A stretch of 5,213 nt of DNA from Nitrospinaceae bacterium (GTDB lineage Bacteria; Nitrospinota; Nitrospinia; Nitrospinales; VA-1), in NCBI GenBank assembly GCA_029261675.1, contig JAJDBA010000242.1, positions 1-5,213 on the forward strand, given 5' to 3'. Both the position numbers and the translations under genes were made by a program. Every line of letters starts with the position of its first letter. Position 1 is the stretch's first letter. Below are positions 1 to 4,852 of this stretch, one piece after another. The notes beneath the pieces were generated by a model, which saw nothing but the letters and a program-made list of their open reading frames with translations, had not been told where the DNA came from and did not search any database.

Positions 1-328
1 TATATATCCCTGGGGTGATGAGATAGAACAGGGGAAAGCTAATTTTTGTGATCACAATTGCGAGTTTGGCTGGAAAGCAGACAAGTTCAACGATGGTTAT
101 AAAATGTCCTCACCTAAAGGTCACTATCCACCCAATGGCTACGGATTGTACGACATGGCTGGAAATGTCTGGGAATGGACATCGAGCACAATTGCCAATA
201 GTGATGGGAAAAAAGTGATCCGCGGTGGGTCATGGGACCATGCTCCAGGTGCTATGCGTTCCGCCCTTCGTTATGAACGTGCCTCTGGAATTCGTTATCA
301 CGATAATGGGTTTCGTTGCGCCCGATGA
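1..328 (+). CDS. SUMF1/FGE-sulfatase-fold protein, C-terminal part (5' end outside window)
   Basis: The reading frame is open from the left edge (first full codon at base 2) to TGA at 326-328, giving about 108 residues of the C-terminal half of a formylglycine-generating-enzyme-like (SUMF1, C-type-lectin-like fold) domain. Landmarks in order are YPWGDE at the left edge, a CxxxC pair (FCDHNC), GYGLYDMAGNVWEW, VIRGGSW and the terminal NGFRCAR, all characteristic of the family. True sulfatase-activating enzymes carry two catalytic cysteines shortly after the GGS motif; here GGSW is followed by DHAPGAMRSALRYE with no cysteine, so formylglycine-generating activity is unlikely. Paralogues of this fold serve in other roles (for example PvdO- or EgtB-like oxidation, or as regulatory modules), and the role here cannot be told without the N-terminus. 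The internal ATG at 104 is not the start, because conserved family sequence lies upstream of it. The next gene follows after 128 bases, so co-transcription is uncertain. Confidence 0.9.
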   Translation, partial: IYPWGDEIEQGKANFCDHNCEFGWKADKFNDGYKMSSPKGHYPPNGYGLYDMAGNVWEWTSSTIANSDGKKVIRGGSWDHAPGAMRSALRYERASGIRYHDNGFRCAR

Positions 329-456
329 TAGCAGCTCACTTACCCACACACTTTATTAAAATTATTTAGTACGTGCAGCTATCAATAAAAGGACGCGCAT
401 GAAAACTCCTCTTTGATAGAGGAAGTATGTTTATTTATTATCAAGGGTGATTAAAA

Positions 457-1707
457 ATGAATGTAAAAAAATACAGCTCTTTCAAATTATTGATGGCTTT
501 TATATTAATAAGCTTCATCTCTACAAATTCTGCACTGGCCTTGGAAATTGATAAAAAATCAGACTCCATTCTTCTGCACGTCGCCCGTGTCTTCGATGGC
601 AAAAATTTTAGAAAAAATATCTCTTTAACAATAGTTGATGGCAAGATTGCAAAAATGGATACGCGTAGTTCATTTGAGTCCAACTATTCCAGAGTAATTG
701 ATTTGGGGGATGCAACCCTACTACCCGGGTTCATCGAATTACACGCCCATCTCTCTTTTCAAAAAGTACCGGCGGATACTGTACTGATGCATGGAATAAC
801 AACGATCCGAGATGTGGGCGGGCCCGTACATAAGCCATTCGGGGGAAAAGGAAGTTTACGTGTGCTTACCTCCGGCCCAATAATCACAGCACCTAATGGT
901 TATCCCATCCCAAACATGGGATCTAAAAATATAGCCATCGCCGTTTCAACCAAGAAGGAAGCACGGAAAACGGTCCAAAACCTTATTGAAGATGGAGCTG
1001 TTATAATAAAAGTTGCATTGGAACCCGGTGGTGAAGCAGGCGCTCCCTGGTCAACCCCTCATAGTCATGGACATCATAAACACGGCCATCACAAGGCAGC
1101 TAAAAAGAACCACTCCCATACAAAGACCGCTTCGAAACCATCTTGGCCGTTATTGTCAGAAAATATTGTTAAAGCCATTGTGGATGAAGCACACAAAAAT
1201 AACCGCATGGTCACCGCTCATGTTGCCGAGGAAAATGGCATACGGATTGCTATTAACTCAGGAATCGACGAATGGGCTCACGTTCCCTGCAACACGATTC
1301 CCGTATCACTACTGAAAAAAGCCGTGTCACAAAAAGTAAAAATAGTATCGACATTAGATACCTTGTCCAAATGCTCGGGGATTGCAAAAAATGCTGCAAC
1401 ATGGACTTCATTAGGTGGGGAATTTTTGTATGGTGCAGAAATCGCTCATCCAGATATCCCCTGGGGAATTGATGCGCAAGAACTTATATATCTAAAACAA
1501 ATGGGAAGAATAAGTCTGATAGACACTTTACAAGCGGCAACCTCAAAAGCCGGAAGCCACCTAAACATACCTCTTTTAGGGACGCTGCAACCTGGAGCCC
1601 CTGCAGATATGATAGCTGTAAAGGGCGACCCCACAAACTCTTTGAAAGTTTTGGAATATCCCGACCTTGTTATTTCTGGAGGGGAGATTGTAAAAAATAA
1701 TTTTTAA
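457..1707 (+). CDS. Exported metal-dependent amidohydrolase with histidine-rich insert
   Basis: The 416-residue protein belongs to the amidohydrolase superfamily, in the imidazolonepropionase/Xaa-Pro-dipeptidase-like branch. The start is supported by an AAGGGTGA ribosome site at 443-450, six bases before ATG. Residues 1-28 form a Sec signal peptide (KK, hydrophobic 11-21, cleavage expected after ALA at 26-28), so the enzyme is predicted to act in the periplasm. Putative metal ligands are H96 and H98 (LPGFIELHAH), K185 (IIKVAL, a candidate carboxylated lysine), H255 (TAHVAEE) and H275 (EWAHVP). The final position, usually Asp in a GTD-type motif, is read here as E328 (YGAEIAHPDIPWGID). The C-terminus LGTLQPGAPADMIAVKGDP is the usual ending beta segment. 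Residues 202-221 are an inserted loop with nine histidines, probably metal-binding. The substrate cannot be deduced; hydrolysis of a cyclic amide or peptide bond is the family expectation. The gene stands alone, with no following gene within 400 bases. Confidence 0.9.
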   Translation: MNVKKYSSFKLLMAFILISFISTNSALALEIDKKSDSILLHVARVFDGKNFRKNISLTIVDGKIAKMDTRSSFESNYSRVIDLGDATLLPGFIELHAHLSFQKVPADTVLMHGITTIRDVGGPVHKPFGGKGSLRVLTSGPIITAPNGYPIPNMGSKNIAIAVSTKKEARKTVQNLIEDGAVIIKVALEPGGEAGAPWSTPHSHGHHKHGHHKAAKKNHSHTKTASKPSWPLLSENIVKAIVDEAHKNNRMVTAHVAEENGIRIAINSGIDEWAHVPCNTIPVSLLKKAVSQKVKIVSTLDTLSKCSGIAKNAATWTSLGGEFLYGAEIAHPDIPWGIDAQELIYLKQMGRISLIDTLQAATSKAGSHLNIPLLGTLQPGAPADMIAVKGDPTNSLKVLEYPDLVISGGEIVKNNF

Positions 1708-1787
1708 AGCAAGACTCCCAACCTGAATTGCCAAATAACTTATCAAGCAAAATGGAACCACAAGAAGCCTTATCTTATCAAGGGGTA

Positions 1788-1886
1788 GTCGAACTTCGAA
1801 CATACACCTCTCATGCCACTCTTATGATGTTAAATGGTATCAACCATTCTCTGGCTTCTCTGCGCGGATGAATTTTTCTAGATGAT
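1788..1886 (+). pseudogene. Broken fragment of a receptor gene paralogous to 3606-4805
   Basis: These 99 bases align without gaps to 3741-3839 inside the complete receptor gene, with 11 mismatches by my count (about 89% identity) and an identical 26-base core at 1845-1870. The frame reads VELRTYTSHATLMMLNG and so on, matching receptor residues 46-72. The codon for W73 (TGG) has become TGA at 1869-1871. The flanks on both sides are unrelated to the receptor gene, so no signal anchor, sensor domain or HAMP domain survives. About four of the mismatches are silent (Thr, His, Gly and Asn codons), which suggests the source was a diverged functional paralogue rather than a fresh copy of the neighbouring gene. 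An ATG at 1752 would open a 39-residue frame ending at this stop, but it has no ribosome site. This is a remnant, not a gene. Confidence 0.85.
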
Positions 1887-1964
1887 TTTAGCAATAGAGG
1901 CGTTAAATAAGAATTGAGAAACTAGCCGTAAAATAGAATAAAAGCATTTTCATGAATTCGGAAC

Positions 1965-1992
1965 TTGAATGATTTTTAAAATCTGTTATAGT
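1965..1992 (+). promoter_or_regulatory. Candidate sigma70 promoter for the 2111 gene
   Basis: TTGAAT (1965-1970) and TATAGT (1987-1992) are separated by 16 bases, a good match to the -35/-10 consensus. The predicted transcript start is near 1998-2000, about 110 bases before the ATG at 2111. This places the start at the 5' edge of the hairpin at 2000-2037. It is a motif match only, in AT-rich DNA where chance matches are common. Confidence 0.45.
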
Positions 1993-1999
1993 CCGTTGC

Positions 2000-2037
2000 A
2001 AGAATTTTTTTCTTGTAGTTTCTCTACAAAAATTCTT
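2000..2037 (+). other. Stem-loop at the predicted start of the 2111 transcript
   Basis: AAGAATTTTT (2000-2009) is the exact reverse complement of AAAAATTCTT (2028-2037). Inside it, TTGTAG (2013-2018) pairs with CTACAA (2024-2029) around a 5-base loop. The two pairings share bases 2028-2029; with an 8-bp outer stem (2000-2007 with 2030-2037) and a bulge they form one continuous hairpin. It would sit at the very 5' end of a transcript from the promoter at 1965-1992, where it might protect the RNA. The structure is mostly A-U, and a terminator role is less likely because no strong T run follows it. Confidence 0.45.
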
Positions 2038-2110
2038 TTAAACGCTTCCTTTTGTTTGAAACCTATATTTTAGAAATCCCCACAAGAATGCTCATATTGC
2101 TGAGGCATAA

Positions 2111-2299
2111 ATGAAATCCCCAACGAACGAAACCACCGACCTTGTTGTAACCCCAGTCAAGAAACAGGATAGGGATTCTTGGGAAGAAATAGAAAAGAAT
2201 CTTAAAGAACAAAACCTGCGTTATATGGCAGAACTTATGGGGCCTAATTTTTTACAGGAACATAATAGAAAAAAAGAAAGCATTAATAGTTCCGACTAA
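2111..2299 (+). CDS. Small hypothetical protein (62 residues)
   Basis: I do not recognise this protein. In favour of a real gene are a GAGG ribosome site (2102-2105) five bases before ATG, a plausible promoter upstream, and a protein-like composition. It has a polar, Thr/Asn-rich N-terminus (residues 1-22), then a charged segment likely to form an amphipathic helix (about 23-43, SWEEIEKNLKEQNLRYMAEL), then MGPNFLQEH and a hydrophilic tail. There is no signal peptide, membrane segment or cysteine, so it is probably cytoplasmic. It could be a small regulator or adaptor, but nothing in the sequence names a function. It lies between a degraded gene and a tRNA remnant, which fits accessory DNA. 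A chance open frame remains possible. Confidence 0.5.
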   Translation: MKSPTNETTDLVVTPVKKQDRDSWEEIEKNLKEQNLRYMAELMGPNFLQEHNRKKESINSSD

Positions 2300-2347
2300 A
2301 AATTAATCGTTTAGAAAAGGCGCTTTGACTCCTCATAACGCATTTAT

Positions 2348-2392
2348 TGACGAGCCGTATCGGGGTCAAACCCATGACCTACTGATCAAGAT
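2348..2392 (-). other. 3' remnant of tRNA-Lys(CUU); candidate attachment site
   Basis: Read on the minus strand, this segment fits tRNA numbering from position 32 to the 3' end. The parts are anticodon loop ATCTTGA (2392-2386, U33 then CTT), 3' anticodon stem TCAGT, variable loop AGGTC, T stem ATGGG, T loop TTTGACC, T stem CCGAT, acceptor strand ACGGCTC, discriminator G and TCA in place of CCA. The TCAxT-xGGTC pattern is typical of bacterial tRNA-Lys. Lesions show it is not functional: the T stem has a G-G clash, the T loop lacks the TTC consensus, and the bases upstream (27-31) cannot form the anticodon stem, so the 5' half is absent. Such 3' ends are what tyrosine integrases leave at the far end of an element inserted in a tRNA gene. 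By that geometry the element would lie at higher coordinates. Convergence by chance is unlikely but not excluded. Confidence 0.6.
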
Positions 2393-2503
2393 GTTATTCT
2401 TTTAATTTTTAATAGAAACGAATATCAAACGGGTTTCTCTCACCTGCAAACTTTTTAGACAGCCTCGCGACATCATTCCAATGTTGTAAATATAACAATG
2501 AAC

Positions 2504-2605
2504 TTTCAGAAGAGTTAAAATCTTAAAAAACAAATTGTTATTTTGTTCTGAGGTTCGCGAGATAAGTGGACCAAAGTCTTTGGACCATTTTGAACTCTTC
2601 TGAAA
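2504..2605. repeat. Inverted repeat spanning the 3' end of the cyclic-nucleotide-binding gene
   Basis: TTTCAGAAGAGTTAAAAT (2504-2521) pairs with 2587-2605. There is a perfect 13-bp core (2504-2516 with 2593-2605) and five more pairs after a single bulged base (2592). The right arm lies inside the coding region and the left arm lies beyond the stop, with about 65 bases between the arms. In the minus-strand mRNA it could form a long hairpin enclosing the last codons. No T run follows, so a standard intrinsic terminator is not indicated. Confidence 0.6.
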
Positions 2606-3104
2606 TTGAAGGGTCCTGTTCCATTTTCTGTCCATGACTATCATAAACCTTGATGAAATTATCAATCCCAGCCTTAACTTCGGAAAGATTATTATTCATT
2701 GTGTCTAATCTGGATACCAAAATTTTATTTAGTTGAACATGTAATTTATTACAGATGGCAGGGTTTAGGTTTTTTATTCTATTTCCATCCAGCTTTAAAA
2801 GAGTGACTTCTCCTTTTGCAACTACATTAGTCAATCGGGTTGAATTTGTAATTAAGGGACTTTCGCCAAAAATAGTTCCAGGCACAAGTGTGTTTAATTC
2901 AATGTTTGGACCTTGATTTTTGGTTATTCTCGCTTGACCATCAATCAGAATATAAATAGCTGAACCCGCTTCCCCTTGGCTTAATATGAAATCCCCATTC
3001 TTAAAGGTTAGCCGAATTTCCTCCATACCCAATAGCTCGAGAATCTCCTCTTTAGAGAAATCCTTAAAAATGGGAAAGTTTATAATTGTATTCTTTGTGT
3101 CCAT
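2538..3104 (-). CDS. Stand-alone cyclic-nucleotide-binding domain protein
   Basis: The 188-residue protein has one CRP/FNR-type cyclic-nucleotide-binding domain and no DNA-binding domain. Residues 9-29 form the entry helices (FPIFKDFSKEEILELL). Residues 30-105 form the beta roll with GDFILSQGE (37-45) and YILIDGQARI (51-60). The phosphate-binding cassette is GTIFGESPLITNSTRL (76-91), with G80, E81 and R90 at the positions that contact the ribose and phosphate. A long helix follows (about 115-150), then an alpha-helical tail ending TYLANLRTK. CRP-type regulators are longer (about 210-230 residues) and end in a helix-turn-helix, which is missing here. It is therefore more likely a cytoplasmic sensor or adaptor that passes nucleotide binding to a partner protein. 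No strong ribosome site is seen before the ATG (CAT at 3102-3104), which makes this start moderately certain. The gene is divergent from the receptor gene at 3606, 501 bases away. Confidence 0.88.
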   Translation of the reverse strand: MDTKNTIINFPIFKDFSKEEILELLGMEEIRLTFKNGDFILSQGEAGSAIYILIDGQARITKNQGPNIELNTLVPGTIFGESPLITNSTRLTNVVAKGEVTLLKLDGNRIKNLNPAICNKLHVQLNKILVSRLDTMNNNLSEVKAGIDNFIKVYDSHGQKMEQDPSISEEFKMVQRLWSTYLANLRTK

Positions 3105-3605
3105 ATATGTTGCTTGGGGCTTAAAAATTATTGGATACCATCTAAATAGAAATTAAACTAAGTCGTACAGAGTAAAGATGGCTCACAAGGTAAGTTACAA
3201 TATAGAGTACCTCAGAAAGAAAAGCTGTCACATTCTTGTTAAACCCAACCAATAATAAACCTCCCATAAAATAGTACCAGCGGCAGTTAGAGTTCTCCCG
3301 CATAATACGAAACAAAAATGAGAGCGCAAATTAAAGAAGACTTACGTTATCGAAAGTTAATGATGTAAGGCCCCGCTATACTCCGTGCTATATTCTCAGG
3401 ATAAAAGAGGATATACACCATTTTTTCAATGCATTGCAAAAAGAACGGGGAAAACTGAAACTATCTCTTCAGTACAGGCTTTAAGTTTTGCTATATTATT
3501 GTAAAATAAATCAGAATATCTCTTTCTCTACATTGCGCTTCTGCGAAGGGTTTGATGGGAGATTGAATTGGGTGATTTTCACAGCGGTTATTTTAAAGGA
3601 TTGAG
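3105..3605. other. 501-base divergent intergenic region, no gene recognised
   Basis: No convincing coding frame or RNA gene was found on either strand. The right end holds the AAAGGA ribosome site (3595-3600) of the receptor gene. Near-tandem 12-base copies, GCTATACTCCGT and GCTATATTCTCA (3375-3398), could be a binding site. TATATT at 3492-3497 could be a -10 element for the receptor gene but lacks a good -35. The length is large for two divergent single genes and may include remnants of a lost gene. Confidence 0.5.
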
Positions 3606-4805
3606 ATGTTTAATTTTAGAGATATGACAATAGGCAAAAAAGTGGGCTTGGGTTTTGGTGTCATCACCCTGATTTTAATGGGAGTGGTTTTGCTCACCAT
3701 TCAGCAGGTGAGAACCATGGAGATAGTCACTAAAAGAGTTGTCGAACTTCGAACACCCACGGCTCACGCCAGTCTTATGATGTTAAATGGCATCAATCAT
3801 TCTCTGGCTTCTCTGCGCGGATGGATTCTTCTAGGTGATCCAAAATTCAAAACAGAACGATCCATTGCCTGGGAAGAACAAATTAATCCATCTCTAAAGC
3901 TGATGCATGGGCTTGCTCCTAACTGGACAGATCCTGAAAATAAAACCCGCTTAAAATCTATCGAAAAAGAAATCAATCACTTTAAAACCGCCCAACAGAC
4001 AATCGAAGACATAGCGCAGACCCCGGAAAACTCTCCTGCTCAGAAGATTTTATTCAATCAAGCAGAACCTTTGGAAAAATCGATTGTGGCTACTGTCTCC
4101 AAAATGATCGAGCGGGGTATCAAAGACAAGATAACTTCCCAAAATAAAAGACAAGTAGAAATTCTCGCGAATATAGAAACCACAATCAGCCTGGCTTTGG
4201 AAAGAGCCGACGAATTTTTACTATCCGGCAAGGAGGAGTTCAAAAAAGAATCTCTGGAAAACTGGAAAAAAAATGCTGAGTACATGAAGGCATTAGAGAA
4301 AAATAAAAATAACTTAGGTAAAGAACAGTTGAAGAGTTTTGAGTCCCTTCAAAGTGGACTTAATCAGTTCGGCCCTTTGCTAAAAGAAATTATTCGAATT
4401 CGGTCGGGAGACGAATGGAACCAAGCAAATCATTGGGTGCAAATTGAAGCCGCTCCCGCTGCATTTAAAATTAAAGAACTCTTGAATGACATGACTACCG
4501 TTCAGGAAAAATTATTGGAAAATGATGTGGAAGAAATTTCCACTAAAACTCATTTCTTGATAGTTCTTTTGGTTGCATTATTTGTTTCTGCGGCGCTACT
4601 CAGCGGCGTATTAGGAGCAAACATCACTCGATCGATCAGCGAACCGATTTTGGATGTTTGTAAGCTTGCAGATGAGCTCGCACATGGAAGTTCCAAGAGA
4701 AAACGCCTGCCCGTTGGCTCCCGCAATGAACTGGGTACACTGGCCGAAAGTTTCAACCAGCTTTTGGATCGGTTGCAGGAAGAAAAATCGCAAAATAAAA
4801 ACTGA
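3606..4805 (+). CDS. Chemoreceptor-like membrane sensor ending at HAMP (no output domain)
   Basis: The 399-residue protein starts like a methyl-accepting chemotaxis protein (IGKKVGLGFG). AAAGGA at 3595-3600, five bases upstream of ATG, supports the start. Residues 13-33 are the first membrane helix. Residues 34-315 are an all-helical periplasmic domain, about 280 residues, the size of the helical bimodular (HBM) class that in McpS binds small organic acids. Two internal copies support this: RGWILLGDPKF (71-81) followed by W about nine residues on, and RADEFLLSGKEEF (200-212) with a similar W. Residues 317-337 are the second membrane helix. Residues about 338-391 are HAMP, with the conserved proline in SISEPI (P347) and the NELG motif. 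The protein stops eight or so residues later: neither a chemotaxis signalling domain nor a kinase or cyclase domain follows. A terminator-like hairpin lies just beyond, so this is a natural end rather than an edge effect. It may couple to a partner protein or be a truncated receptor. A broken relative lies at 1788-1886. Confidence 0.9.
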   Translation: MFNFRDMTIGKKVGLGFGVITLILMGVVLLTIQQVRTMEIVTKRVVELRTPTAHASLMMLNGINHSLASLRGWILLGDPKFKTERSIAWEEQINPSLKLMHGLAPNWTDPENKTRLKSIEKEINHFKTAQQTIEDIAQTPENSPAQKILFNQAEPLEKSIVATVSKMIERGIKDKITSQNKRQVEILANIETTISLALERADEFLLSGKEEFKKESLENWKKNAEYMKALEKNKNNLGKEQLKSFESLQSGLNQFGPLLKEIIRIRSGDEWNQANHWVQIEAAPAAFKIKELLNDMTTVQEKLLENDVEEISTKTHFLIVLLVALFVSAALLSGVLGANITRSISEPILDVCKLADELAHGSSKRKRLPVGSRNELGTLAESFNQLLDRLQEEKSQNKN

Positions 4806-4813
4806 CTTATTAC

Positions 4814-4843
4814 AAAAAAACAAAAGGCGTTATTTGAGGCCTT
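4814..4843 (-). terminator. Intrinsic terminator in the convergent gap
   Basis: AAGGC (4824-4828) pairs with GCCTT (4839-4843) around a 10-base loop. On the minus strand the stem is followed by TTTTGTTTTTTTG (complement of 4814-4825, partly overlapping the stem), the U-rich tail of a rho-independent terminator. It therefore best serves the SulP gene at 4853. On the plus strand no T run follows the stem, so termination of the receptor transcript here is less certain. The short stem makes it a modest candidate. Confidence 0.55.
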
Positions 4844-4852
4844 AAATAAAAA

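Larger units (their letters stand above)
1708..2110. other. 403-base intergenic stretch with gene remnant and leader signals
   Basis: There is no intact gene between the amidohydrolase and the small protein at 2111. The stretch holds a degraded receptor-gene fragment (1788-1886), a candidate promoter (1965-1992) and a hairpin (2000-2037), each listed separately. I see no clear intrinsic terminator after the amidohydrolase stop. Bases 1887-1964 and 2038-2100 show nothing recognisable. Confidence 0.6.

Noticed and set aside
327..383. GATAGC (327-332) and GCTATC (378-383) as a stem-loop downstream of the SUMF-like gene
   Set aside because: Six base pairs with a 45-base loop and no tail; easily a chance match.
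407..423. TCCTCT/AGAGGA hairpin as terminator of the SUMF-like gene
   Set aside because: The stem is only 6 bp and the bases after it (AGTATG then mixed TTTATTTATTA) are not a convincing T run. It lies far from the stop and close to the next gene's ribosome site.
2317..2330. AAAAGGCGCTTT as an operator or terminator next to the tRNA remnant
   Set aside because: The arms are four bases around a three-base centre and no T run follows; not distinguishable from chance.
2402..2665. 87-residue open frame on the minus strand overlapping the end of the cyclic-nucleotide-binding gene
   Set aside because: It overlaps the cyclic-nucleotide-binding gene in another frame, has no ribosome site and low-complexity, non-family sequence. 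It is a shadow frame.
3318..3368. 16-codon frame starting at the ATG at 3318
   Set aside because: It is very short, has no ribosome site and no recognisable product.
1788..3839. The receptor-gene repeat as template and variable repeats of a diversity-generating retroelement
   Set aside because: Mismatches are not confined to adenines in one copy, the repeat lies near the 5' end of the receptor gene rather than its 3' end, and no reverse transcriptase is present.
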